From Chitinophaga sp. SYP-B3965 (lineage in GTDB: Bacteria > Bacteroidota > Bacteroidia > Chitinophagales > Chitinophagaceae), in NCBI RefSeq assembly GCF_009647655.1, contig NZ_WJFD01000001.1, forward strand, positions 1,240,001 through 1,304,000: a DNA stretch of 64,000 nt, given 5' to 3'. The translations under genes were made by a program, and so were the position numbers. Under the pieces are notes generated by a model. That model saw nothing but the letters and a program-made list of their open reading frames with translations, searched no databases and was not told the origin of the DNA. This document shows, one piece after another, positions 24,467 to 33,215 of this stretch (positions are counted from its first letter, which is position 1; each line of letters opens with the position of its first letter).

Positions 24467-25609
24467 ATGCGATTCATTTTGATCTTAAGCCTTATGGCAT
24501 TGTTGTACAGTTGCGCGCCCAAGCCTGTAGAAACAACTGCTCCACCACCCGTTCAGTTACCAGTTATAGCTGTAGTATCTGCTCCGGCCAATACCTACCA
24601 GGATTTTTTTGCTTCCCTGGAAGGAACATTGAATGTGGACATCCGCCCGCAGGTAGATGGCTACCTTGAAAAAATATATGTAGACGAAGGCGCTTACGTA
24701 AAAGCAGGCCAGCCGCTCTTCAAAATAAATGACCGGGTGTATGCGGAGCGATCCAACAATACGCAATCTGGTTTGGAACTGGCGGAGGCCAATGTGCAAA
24801 AAGCGAAGGTTGAAATAGACCGCCTGATCCCGCTTGTGAAGAACAATGTGGTTTCAGGACTGCAATTACAAACAGCCACTGCGGAGTATGAAGCAGCAAA
24901 GGCTTCCGTAGCAAGTGCCAAAGCTATGCAGGGCAATGCACGTATTAATATGGGCTATACGCTGATCACTGCTCCGGTGAATGGTTATATCGGAAGGATC
25001 CCTTTTAAAACAGGCAGTCTTGTTGGTAAAGGTGAGCTGGAACCGCTTACGGTGTTATCTGATGTGCATGAGATATATGCTTACTTCTCCATGAGCGAAC
25101 CGGATTTCATGGCCTTTAAGAATAAGTTCTCCGGAAATACGATGGAAGAAAAGATCAAACAGGTTCCGCTTGTTGAACTGATCATGGCGGATAACCAGGT
25201 GTATGATCAGAAAGGAAAAATTGAGATCGTTGAAGGGCAATTCGATAAAACGATGGGGGCTATTAGTTTTCGTGCGACTTTCCCTAATCCCGGCGGTACA
25301 TTAAGGACCGGTAACACGGGTAAAGTAAGGATCACACATTCCTTATCTGCAGCATTGATCATTCCGCAGGAAGCTACTTTTGAAATGCAGGACCAGGTAT
25401 ATGTGTATGCTGTAGCAGCGGGTAATAAAGTGACCCGTAAGGCCATCCATGTGCTGGGTAAAACTTCTCATTACTATTACGTGGATAATGGTATTCCGGC
25501 AGGCGATAAGATCGTGCTGGCGGGCACCGGTAATCTCAAAGAGGGCGCTGTCATTGCTCCGCAGCTATTATCTGCGGACAGTTTGCTGAAGGCGAACCCG
25601 CTTTATTAA
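24467..25609 (+). CDS. RND efflux periplasmic adaptor (membrane fusion) lipoprotein
   Basis: A 380-residue MexA/AcrA-type adaptor. The signal peptide ends in a lipobox (LLYSC, Cys-16). Next come the barrel-sandwich half-motifs (VDIRPQVDGYLEKIYVDEG and ITAPVNGYIGRIPFKTGSLV), the alpha hairpin (EANVQKAKVEIDRLIPLVKNN), and beta-barrel and membrane-proximal domains ending AGTGNLKEGAVI. It links the inner-membrane pump to an outer-membrane channel. The pump gene follows after 25 bp in the same operon; no outer-membrane factor gene is nearby. Confidence 0.95.
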   Translation: MRFILILSLMALLYSCAPKPVETTAPPPVQLPVIAVVSAPANTYQDFFASLEGTLNVDIRPQVDGYLEKIYVDEGAYVKAGQPLFKINDRVYAERSNNTQSGLELAEANVQKAKVEIDRLIPLVKNNVVSGLQLQTATAEYEAAKASVASAKAMQGNARINMGYTLITAPVNGYIGRIPFKTGSLVGKGELEPLTVLSDVHEIYAYFSMSEPDFMAFKNKFSGNTMEEKIKQVPLVELIMADNQVYDQKGKIEIVEGQFDKTMGAISFRATFPNPGGTLRTGNTGKVRITHSLSAALIIPQEATFEMQDQVYVYAVAAGNKVTRKAIHVLGKTSHYYYVDNGIPAGDKIVLAGTGNLKEGAVIAPQLLSADSLLKANPLY

Positions 25610-25634
25610 GTCTTTTTATACAAACCATGCATTT

Positions 25635-28600
25635 ATGTTAAAAAAGTTCATAGACAGGCCTGTATTATCTACGGTTGTCTCTATCATTTTACTTCTATTG
25701 GGCGGCTTGTCCCTTTTCTCGCTACCCATTACCCTGTTCCCCGATATTGCTCCACCCAGTGTTTTGGTAACGGCTTCTTATCCGGGTGCCAATGCTGAGG
25801 TGGTTGCGCGCTCTGTGGCTACGCCATTGGAGGAATCGATCAATGGTGTGGAGAACATGACTTACATGACCTCCAACTCCAACAATGACGGAACCTTATC
25901 TCTTACGGTATATTTTAAGCAGGGTACTGATCCTGATATTGCTGCAGTGAACGTGCAGAACCGGGTATCCAAAGCAATCAGCCAGATACCGCAGGAAGCA
26001 ATACAGGCAGGTATTTCCACGCAAAAGCAACAGAACAGTATTATCATGTTCGTGGCTTTATCGAGTGAGGATAAACGATATGATGATGTATTCCTGCACA
26101 ACTATATCAAGATTAACCTGATCCCCCAGATCCAACGTATTCCCGGGGTGGCACAGGCGCAGATCTTTGGTTCCAAGGATTATTCTATGCGTATCTGGCT
26201 GAAGCCAGACAGGATGGCGGCGAACAATCTTTCTCCCAGTGATGTGACCAATGCCATCAAAGCTCAGAGCCAGGAAGCGGCGCCTGGCCGGTTTGGTGAA
26301 GCGAGTACGGAAGTGTTTGAATATGTGTTGAAGTATAAAGGCAAACTGAACAGCAATGAAGATTATGAGAACATCATCATCAAAGCTAACAGCGATGGTT
26401 CCATGTTGCGGTTGAAAGATGTGGCCAGGGTGGAATTCGGAACTTCTACCTATTCTTCTTATGGCAAACTGGATGGCGGGCCTACATCCGGTTTTGCGGT
26501 GTTTCAAACAGCAGGTTCCAATGCAAATGATATCCTTACAGAAGCAGAGCGGCAGCTGGAAGAGTTCAAAGCGGTATTACCGAAGGGGATAAAAACCACC
26601 GTGATGTATAACACCAAAGAATTCCTGGATGCTTCTATACACCAGGTAGTGGAAACGCTGGTGGTGGCCTTCGTGCTGGTGTTTATTGTGGTGTTCATCT
26701 TCCTGCAGGATTTCCGTTCAACGCTGATCCCGGCTATCGCAGTGCCTGTGGCGATCATTGGTACTTTCTTCTTCATGCAGTTGTTCGGCTTTACCATTAA
26801 CCTGCTCACCTTGTTTGCGCTCGTACTGGCTATTGGTATTGTGGTGGATGATGCGATCGTGGTGGTAGAAGCAGTGCATTCCAAGATGGAACGAACGGGA
26901 TTGTCGCCCAGGAAGGCAACGGTGCAATCCATGAGTGAGATATCAGGTGCTATCGTATCCATTACCATGGTGATGGCTGCGGTGTTTGTGCCTGTGGGCT
27001 TTATGGAAGGTCCTGCCGGTGTGTTTTACAGGCAGTTTGCCTTCACACTGGCTATTGCGATCCTCATCTCTGCATTGAATGCATTGACCTTAAGTCCTGC
27101 TTTGTGTGCGCTGTTCTTAAAGAACGAGCACCATGGCGAAGAAGGACATGGGAAGAAAAAAGGATTTGGCGCCCGCTTCTTTAATGCTTTTAATGCCGGA
27201 TTCAGAACGCTCACGGATAAATATGTACGAAGCCTGCAATTCCTCTTCCGCCGCAAGTGGCTGGCGATAGGAGGTCTGGCGCTGATCACCATCGTTACTT
27301 TTGTGATGATGAAAAGAGCACCTACCGGTTTCATTCCGAATGAAGACCAGGGCTTCATCCTGTATGCTTTGAACACCCCTCCGGGCAGTTCTTTGGACAG
27401 AACGCATAAAGCGATGGCTAAGATAGACAGCATCATTAAAAATCATCCTGCCGTAGCGCACCGTTATGTAGTGGAAGGGTTGAACTTTATTTCCAATGCG
27501 AATGCTGCACCATATGGAGCAGGATTTGTAAGGATCAAACCGCAGGGAGAAAGAGGTGCTGTTGACGATGCCAACCAGATCGCGAACCTCTTTGCACAAC
27601 AGGCCAGCCAGGAGAAGGATGCGAATATGTTCTTCTTTACTTTCCCCACTATACAAGGGTTTGGTAACGTGAGCGGGTTTGAGTTCATGCTGCAGGACAG
27701 GGGGAATGGTACCCTTGAACAACTGGGCAATAATGCCTGGGCCTTCATCGGTGCTTTAATGCAAAGGAAAGAGATCGCAGCTGCATTCACCACTTTCGCA
27801 GCAGGTAATCCACAGTATAAGATCGAGATCGATAATGCGAAGGCCATGCAGTTGGGTGTATCCATTAATGAGTTACTGCAAACCCTGCAGACTTATTACG
27901 GCAGCAGCTTTGTCTCGGATTTCAACCGCTTTGGCAAATACTACCGTGTAATGGCGCAGGCGGATGTTTCTTATCGTACAGATGCAGCTTCGCTCAATGG
28001 TATTTATGCAAAGAATGATAAAGGTGAAATGGTTCCTATTAATTCGATCGTAACCCTGAAAAGGACCTATGGCCCTGAAACGGTGACAAGGAATAACCTG
28101 TTCAATGCAGTTACCATCAATGGGATCCCTAAACCAGGTTATAGTACAGGTGATGCTATCAGGGCGATTGAAGAAACAGCCAAACAAGTACTACCCAGAG
28201 GGTATGCATATGAATGGACAGGGATGACAAGAGAAGAAAGAAAAACAGGTGGCCAGACTGCCTTTATTTTCCTGCTTAGTATCATATTCGTGTACTTCCT
28301 GCTGGCAGCGCAGTATGAAAGTTATATCCTGCCGCTCGCGGTGATCTTATCTGTACCTACCGGGATCCTGGGTGTGTTCCTGTTTATCGGTTTTGCAGGT
28401 ATTGACAACAATATCTATGTGCAGGTGGGATTGATCATGCTGATAGGATTGCTGGCCAAGAATGCGATCCTGATCGTGGAGTATGCCGTACAGCGGAGAA
28501 GGAAAGGACAGCCATTGCTGGAAGCAGCCCTGGAAGCTTCTCATTTACGTTTGCGGCCTATCCTGATGACCTCCTTCGCATTTATTGTGGGGATGCTTCC

Positions 28601-28790
28601 GCTGGTGTGGGCAAAAGGCGCTTCGGCGCTGGGTAACCATTCTATTGGTTTCAGTGTAGTGGGTGGTATGCTTACAGGGGTGATCCTGGGTATATTTATC
28701 ATCCCGGTATTGTTTATCATTTTCCAGCATCTGCAGGAAAAGATGACGGGAAGAACGGGGTTGAGAGTGACAGATGATGACGATGAATAG
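25635..28790 (+). CDS. RND efflux transporter permease, hydrophobe/amphiphile (HAE1) type
   Basis: A 1,051-residue AcrB/MexB-type proton-driven pump. The N-terminus MLKKFIDRPVLSTVVS is typical. Transmembrane helix 4 has the proton-relay pair GIVVDDAIVVVEAV (Asp ~405-406). The C-terminal half repeats the fold, with GLLAKNAILIVEYAVQ and RLRPILMTS. Two large periplasmic loops (about residues 40-335 and 560-870) form the drug-binding and docking domains. HAE1 pumps export drugs, dyes or detergents. It forms a two-gene operon with the upstream adaptor and must borrow an outer-membrane channel from elsewhere. Confidence 0.96.
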   Translation: MLKKFIDRPVLSTVVSIILLLLGGLSLFSLPITLFPDIAPPSVLVTASYPGANAEVVARSVATPLEESINGVENMTYMTSNSNNDGTLSLTVYFKQGTDPDIAAVNVQNRVSKAISQIPQEAIQAGISTQKQQNSIIMFVALSSEDKRYDDVFLHNYIKINLIPQIQRIPGVAQAQIFGSKDYSMRIWLKPDRMAANNLSPSDVTNAIKAQSQEAAPGRFGEASTEVFEYVLKYKGKLNSNEDYENIIIKANSDGSMLRLKDVARVEFGTSTYSSYGKLDGGPTSGFAVFQTAGSNANDILTEAERQLEEFKAVLPKGIKTTVMYNTKEFLDASIHQVVETLVVAFVLVFIVVFIFLQDFRSTLIPAIAVPVAIIGTFFFMQLFGFTINLLTLFALVLAIGIVVDDAIVVVEAVHSKMERTGLSPRKATVQSMSEISGAIVSITMVMAAVFVPVGFMEGPAGVFYRQFAFTLAIAILISALNALTLSPALCALFLKNEHHGEEGHGKKKGFGARFFNAFNAGFRTLTDKYVRSLQFLFRRKWLAIGGLALITIVTFVMMKRAPTGFIPNEDQGFILYALNTPPGSSLDRTHKAMAKIDSIIKNHPAVAHRYVVEGLNFISNANAAPYGAGFVRIKPQGERGAVDDANQIANLFAQQASQEKDANMFFFTFPTIQGFGNVSGFEFMLQDRGNGTLEQLGNNAWAFIGALMQRKEIAAAFTTFAAGNPQYKIEIDNAKAMQLGVSINELLQTLQTYYGSSFVSDFNRFGKYYRVMAQADVSYRTDAASLNGIYAKNDKGEMVPINSIVTLKRTYGPETVTRNNLFNAVTINGIPKPGYSTGDAIRAIEETAKQVLPRGYAYEWTGMTREERKTGGQTAFIFLLSIIFVYFLLAAQYESYILPLAVILSVPTGILGVFLFIGFAGIDNNIYVQVGLIMLIGLLAKNAILIVEYAVQRRRKGQPLLEAALEASHLRLRPILMTSFAFIVGMLPLVWAKGASALGNHSIGFSVVGGMLTGVILGIFIIPVLFIIFQHLQEKMTGRTGLRVTDDDDE

Positions 28791-28812
28791 TTGTATGAAT
28801 GATCAATATAAC

Positions 28813-28850
28813 AAAGGGCTGCCAGGCTAAAGTTTGGCGGCCCTTTTATT
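28813..28850 (+). terminator. Terminator of the RND operon
   Basis: AAAGGGCTGCCA (28813-28824) pairs with TGGCGGCCCTTT (28835-28846) with one G-T pair, followed by T-rich sequence. Confidence 0.85.
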
Positions 28851-28958
28851 TCTTTGTAAAAAAATGCTTTAATAGCAAATTATTATTATCATTGTTTCTT
28901 CTATACCCAGCCCGTTTCTTTTCCTTATACCCGATTATTTATAAAAATGTTTATACCC

Positions 28959-29732
28959 ATGCATACCATTCAGAAAGTCGCTATCATCCTGCTTACTACT
29001 ATTTTTGGTGCAACCATTGCCAACGCCCAAGTGACGAATACCTTTCCAGCAAACGGGAGTGTGGGGATCGGCACTACCAGTCCGGGGGCTCTGCTTGATG
29101 TAAACGGCGCTACACAAACTGGCATCCTGCTTTTTAAAGGAGTAGGAGGGAACAGTAATACTGCGCATTACGACTATGGAATCTACCAGGAACCGGTCGA
29201 CTGGGCTTTCCCTTTTCCCAAATTGGTCATTAATTATCATACCGGTATAAAAATGGTAGGTTATTACGGATATGGAGGTATGAAATTTTACACCGGAGTT
29301 GGTGCGCAAGGCGTGCCTACCGGGCTTGCCTTTAGTATTGGTGATGGAGATAATCATGTACGGGTAGCGCACAGCCTCTTAGTTAGTGAAAGTATAGGAA
29401 TAGGTACCAGTAATACCGGAGCATACGCATTGGCAGTGGAAGGAACCATTGGTGCACGGAAGGTTAGAGTTACACAGGCTGCCTGGGCGGACTATGTATT
29501 TGAGCCAGCTTACAAATTTCCATCTATCGCCGAAGTGGAACGATACGTGAAACAGCATAAACATTTACCAGGGATTCCATCTGAGAAGGATGTAACGGAG
29601 AATGGCATAGATGTGGGAGAAATGAATAAAATGCTGTTACAGAAAATAGAGGAACAAATGTTATACATCATTGAACTGAATAAGAAGGTTGACAGTTTAA
29701 CAATACAGGTAAAGGAAATCACCAAAAAGTAA
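28959..29732 (+). CDS. Secreted protein with tail-fibre-like/coiled-coil C-terminus
   Basis: The 257-residue protein (from ATG 28959; an ATG at 28947 adds four residues) has a signal peptide (VAIILLTTIFGATIANAQ). A GSVGIGTTSPGALLDVNGA motif follows and recurs as ESIGIGTSNTGAYALAVEGTIGA. Near the end is a conserved segment with IAEVERYVKQHKHLPGIPS, GIDVGEMNKMLLQKIEE and a coiled coil. This layout is typical of Bacteroidota proteins resembling phage tail-fibre/S74-type head-and-chaperone ends. It is likely exported and oligomeric; its function is unknown. It is a single gene with a strong palindrome behind it. Confidence 0.8.
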   Translation: MHTIQKVAIILLTTIFGATIANAQVTNTFPANGSVGIGTTSPGALLDVNGATQTGILLFKGVGGNSNTAHYDYGIYQEPVDWAFPFPKLVINYHTGIKMVGYYGYGGMKFYTGVGAQGVPTGLAFSIGDGDNHVRVAHSLLVSESIGIGTSNTGAYALAVEGTIGARKVRVTQAAWADYVFEPAYKFPSIAEVERYVKQHKHLPGIPSEKDVTENGIDVGEMNKMLLQKIEEQMLYIIELNKKVDSLTIQVKEITKK

Positions 29733-29753
29733 CAGCATTGATTGCCCATTATA

Positions 29754-29790
29754 AGAAAGCCGGAAATTGCGATTTCCGGCTTTCTGCTTT
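29754..29790 (+). terminator. Long perfect hairpin after the secreted coiled-coil gene
   Basis: AGAAAGCCGGAAAT and ATTTCCGGCTTTCT form a 14-bp stem with a TGCG loop. The downstream T-tract is interrupted (GCTTTCTT). Confidence 0.8.
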
Positions 29791-29817
29791 CTTAACTGTT
29801 CCGTAACTTTAAGTGCT

Positions 29818-29825
29818 TATTTTTG
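29818..29825 (+). promoter_or_regulatory. Candidate -7 element of the alcohol dehydrogenase gene
   Basis: TATTTTTG matches TAnnTTTG and lies 25 nt before the ATG at 29851. The -33 region is only a partial match. Confidence 0.4.
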
Positions 29826-29850
29826 TTAATAGGATAAAAACCAAATACAT

Positions 29851-30894
29851 ATGTCAGAAGTAAAAGGATATGCCGCTCAAACTGCCACCACGCCGTTAGC
29901 GCCCTGGAATTTCCAGCGCCGGGAAGTGGGGCCACATGATGTTCAGTTTGATATTTTGTACTGTGGGGTTTGCCATAGTGATCTCCACCAGATCCGGGAT
30001 GAATGGGGTGGTTCTATTTTCCCTATGGTGCCGGGCCATGAGATCGTAGGCATGATCACGAAAGTGGGCAGTGCTGTAACGAAGTTTAAAGTGGGAGACC
30101 TGGCCGGTGTGGGTTGTATGGTAGACAGCTGCCGGGAATGCGAAAGCTGTAAAAGAGGGGAGGAACAGTATTGCGAAAACGGCAATACAGGCACCTACAA
30201 TTCCCGCGAAAGGGATACGCAGAATCCTACTTACGGCGGTTATTCCAACCTGATCGTAACGGATGAAGCTTTTGTGCTCCATATCTCTGAGAAATTGCCG
30301 CTGGCTGGTGTAGCACCATTGCTGTGTGCCGGCATCACTACTTATTCCCCGCTTCGCCATTGGAAAGTGGGTAAGGGACATAAAGTAGGGGTAATAGGCC
30401 TTGGCGGCCTTGGGCATATGGCAGTGAAATTTGCTGCGGCCTTTGGTGCGGAAGTGACCATGTTAAGTACTTCTCCGAATAAGGAAGCAGATGCCAAAGC
30501 CCTCGGCGCACATAAATTTGTGCTCACAAAAGACAAGGAACAGGTAAAGTCCGTGCGGAATTATTTCGATTTTATCATTGATACGGTTTCTGCTCCGCAC
30601 GATTATAACATGGTGCAATCCATGCTGGCTACCAATGGCGTACAGATCTGTGTGGGTGTACCGCCTACGCCGATGGAGATCATGGGTTTCAGCCTGATCG
30701 GTAAAAGACGTAGTGTGGCGGGTTCTATGATCGGAGGGATCCCTGAAACACAGGAGATGCTGGACTATTGCGCAGAACACAACATTGTATCCGATGTAGA
30801 GATCATTGATATCAAGGATATCAACGCGTCTTATGAAAGGATGCTGAAAGGGGATGTGCGGTACCGGTTTGTGATAGATATGGCTACGCTCTAG
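29851..30894 (+). CDS. Zinc-dependent NAD(P) alcohol dehydrogenase (cinnamyl-alcohol/aldehyde reductase type)
   Basis: A 347-residue medium-chain dehydrogenase of the YahK/CAD group. The catalytic zinc site is CGVCHSDLH with PGHEIVG; the structural zinc site has four cysteines in DSCRECESCKRGEEQYC. The Rossmann motif is GLGGLGHMAVKFA (about residues 182-194), and STSPNKEADAKALGA suggests NADP(H) preference. It probably interconverts aldehydes and alcohols with broad specificity. It is followed closely by xseA but they need not share a function. Confidence 0.94.
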   Translation: MSEVKGYAAQTATTPLAPWNFQRREVGPHDVQFDILYCGVCHSDLHQIRDEWGGSIFPMVPGHEIVGMITKVGSAVTKFKVGDLAGVGCMVDSCRECESCKRGEEQYCENGNTGTYNSRERDTQNPTYGGYSNLIVTDEAFVLHISEKLPLAGVAPLLCAGITTYSPLRHWKVGKGHKVGVIGLGGLGHMAVKFAAAFGAEVTMLSTSPNKEADAKALGAHKFVLTKDKEQVKSVRNYFDFIIDTVSAPHDYNMVQSMLATNGVQICVGVPPTPMEIMGFSLIGKRRSVAGSMIGGIPETQEMLDYCAEHNIVSDVEIIDIKDINASYERMLKGDVRYRFVIDMATL

Positions 30895-30919
30895 TAAAAA
30901 ACCGGTATTTTTGAAGGGA

Positions 30920-32299
30920 ATGCAACCGCCCTTAACAAATCATATAAGACTATCAGAGCTGAATGGCAGGATCAACGCTGTCATTAATGATGCCTTCAGT
31001 GCCGTTACCTTCTGGGTGATTGCGGATGTAACGAATCATACTTTCCGGGCGCAAAAGAACTACCACAATTTTGAGCTGGTGGAGAAAGATCCGTATTCCA
31101 GCAATATCATAGCCCGGATCTCGGGGAAAGCATGGGGCACCGGTTCTGATAGTATTACTCATTTTGAAAGGATCACCGGCCAGCGGTTCACGAATAACAT
31201 CAATGTACTGCTGCATGTGGCAGTGCAATATCACCCGGTGTATGGGTTGCAGGTGAATATCCTGGATATAGATCCCAATTTTACGCTGGGCATGCTGGAA
31301 CAGCAACGCCAGGCTACCCTGGAAAAACTGGTGCTGGAAAACCAGCCTTTCATAAACCGAGTGGGAGACCGGTATATCACTAAGAACAACCAGTTACCAT
31401 TGCCTGCCGTTATCCAGAAAATAGCGGTGATCTCTTCTAAAACTTCTGCGGGTAATGAGGATTTTGCGCATACACTGCTGAACAATCCTTATCATTATCA
31501 ATTTTCGCTGGATTATTATTTTACGGTGGTGCAGGGAGAAAGTAATGCCCGCCAGTTCTTTGATAAACTGCTGGAGGTATTTAATTCCAAAGTAACGTAT
31601 GATGCGGTGGTGATTATCAGGGGAGGTGGTGCTCAAACGGATTTCCTGATCTTTGATAATTACGATATTGGCCGCGCTATTGCCAGGTTTCCTATTCCCA
31701 TCATTACGGGTATCGGGCATCAGAAGAATGAAACGATTGCAGACCTGATGGCGCATACGCCAACCAAAACTCCTACTAAAGCAGCGGAGTTCATCCTGGC
31801 ACATAACAAGACATTCGAAGATGCCCTGTTGTCCTTTCAGCAGAACATCATCATCCGGTCTCAGCAGATCTTCTCCTTTCATTTCCAGAACCTGTCTGCC
31901 ATACAGCAGGATACCATTATTGCTGCCAAGACCATCCTGTTCAATCATCAGAATACACTTAACAATATTTCGGCGCAGATCGTTTCTTCGCCCAGGATCA
32001 TTTTGTACAACCGGCTGAATGATCTTCAGAACATCGCGGGCAATATCAAAACTTTTAAAACCCTCTACCTGAAGAACCAGGCGGGTTACCTGGGGCATTA
32101 TACTTCCCTGATAAAGATGATGAGTCCGGATAATATCCTGAAGAAAGGGTTTGCTATCCTGAAAACAAACAACAGGATCACGAGTGATCCGGATGACCTG
32201 AAAGTGGGAGCGGACGTGGAGATCATCCTGATGGACACGCAGATCACTTCTACCATAAAACAAAAAACAAAGTACGATGGAAAAGACTTTAACATATGA
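30920..32299 (+). CDS. xseA: Exodeoxyribonuclease VII large subunit
   Basis: The 459-residue large subunit of ExoVII degrades single-stranded DNA to oligonucleotides in both directions. The N-terminal OB fold carries LSELNGRINAVINDAF and WVIADVTNH. The catalytic domain has IAVISSKTSAGNEDF, DAVVIIRGGGAQTDF, ITGIGHQKNETIADLMAHTPTKTPT-type residues, and a long helical C-terminal region. I choose the ATG at 30920 (preceded by GAAGGG) over a TTG at 30911. Its 3' end overlaps xseB by 23 bp, indicating translational coupling. Confidence 0.95.
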   Translation: MQPPLTNHIRLSELNGRINAVINDAFSAVTFWVIADVTNHTFRAQKNYHNFELVEKDPYSSNIIARISGKAWGTGSDSITHFERITGQRFTNNINVLLHVAVQYHPVYGLQVNILDIDPNFTLGMLEQQRQATLEKLVLENQPFINRVGDRYITKNNQLPLPAVIQKIAVISSKTSAGNEDFAHTLLNNPYHYQFSLDYYFTVVQGESNARQFFDKLLEVFNSKVTYDAVVIIRGGGAQTDFLIFDNYDIGRAIARFPIPIITGIGHQKNETIADLMAHTPTKTPTKAAEFILAHNKTFEDALLSFQQNIIIRSQQIFSFHFQNLSAIQQDTIIAAKTILFNHQNTLNNISAQIVSSPRIILYNRLNDLQNIAGNIKTFKTLYLKNQAGYLGHYTSLIKMMSPDNILKKGFAILKTNNRITSDPDDLKVGADVEIILMDTQITSTIKQKTKYDGKDFNI

Positions 32300-32492
32300 A
32301 GATGCCTATAATGAGCTGGCACAGATATCCCGGGAAATAGAAACAGAATCTGTTACGGTGGATGTATTGGCGGAAAAGGTGAAACGGGCTTCCGAGCTGA
32401 TCACGTATTGCCAGGCCAAGCTGCGGGCTACGGAGAAGGAGGTGAATAAGATCATTGCGAATATGGAGAGTGGTAGTGGTACACAAAAATAA
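32277..32492 (+). CDS. xseB: Exodeoxyribonuclease VII small subunit
   Basis: The 71-residue helical protein has the XseB signature TYEDAYNELAQISREIE followed by LAEKVKRASELITYCQAKLR, and is the normal family length. Several copies bind the long helices of XseA to form the active enzyme. The gene overlaps xseA and is followed 12 bp later by a polysaccharide deacetylase gene. Confidence 0.95.
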   Translation: MEKTLTYEDAYNELAQISREIETESVTVDVLAEKVKRASELITYCQAKLRATEKEVNKIIANMESGSGTQK

Positions 32493-32504
32493 ATCAAGCA
32501 TAAT

Positions 32505-33215
32505 ATGAAAATACCCCTCTTAGCCATCACCTGTCTGCTGCTGTTCTCCTCCTTCAACAGCAAACTCCCCATCAAATACATCTACCTCACGTTTGATGAC
32601 GGACCCTTAAAAGGCAGTGAGAACATCGACAGTGTGATCCTCGCAGAACGTTTAAAGATCAGCGTATTCCTGGTAGGAGAACATGTGGAAGAAAGTAAAA
32701 AGTTTTCAGGGTACTATAACATGTATGAGCAGAACCCATTTGTGGAATCTTACAACCACAGTTTCACACACGCGCATAATAAATACAAGGAATTCTACAG
32801 CAATGCCCAAAATGTATTGGCCGATATAGAGAAGAATGAGCAATCTCTTCATCTCCGTTTTAAGATAGTGCGGTTGCCTGGCAGGAATATATGGCGCATT
32901 GGTACCCGTGTAAAAGATGATGGTCCCAGCGGTAAAGCGGCGGCGGATCTGCTGGCTGCCAATGGCTTTTCACTGATCGGATGGGACCTGGAATGGCAGC
33001 ATAAGGATACAGATGGAACACCCATTCAAACGGTAGATCAGATGACGAAGGAGATAGAAACCCGTCTTACAACAGGAGATCACCTGGTGGTATTGTTACA
33101 TGATGAAATGTTCCAGAAGAAATGGGAAGAAAGTGAATTACATCAACTGATCGATAACTTAAGGAAACACGAGAACTATATATTTGAACATGTGCGGTTC
33201 TATCCCCGCAAATGA
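32505..33215 (+). CDS. Secreted polysaccharide deacetylase (NodB-like)
   Basis: The 236-residue protein has a short signal segment (MKIPLLAITCLLLFSS). NodB motif 1 is YLTFDDGP, motif 2 is SYNHSFTHAH with the metal His pair, and motif 3 is VRLPGRN. LIGWDLEW and VVLLHDE match the later motifs. The family removes N- or O-acetyl groups from chitin, peptidoglycan or other glycans at a divalent-metal centre; the true substrate is unknown. It follows xseB closely and ends base-to-base with the convergent MscS gene. Confidence 0.9.
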   Translation: MKIPLLAITCLLLFSSFNSKLPIKYIYLTFDDGPLKGSENIDSVILAERLKISVFLVGEHVEESKKFSGYYNMYEQNPFVESYNHSFTHAHNKYKEFYSNAQNVLADIEKNEQSLHLRFKIVRLPGRNIWRIGTRVKDDGPSGKAAADLLAANGFSLIGWDLEWQHKDTDGTPIQTVDQMTKEIETRLTTGDHLVVLLHDEMFQKKWEESELHQLIDNLRKHENYIFEHVRFYPRK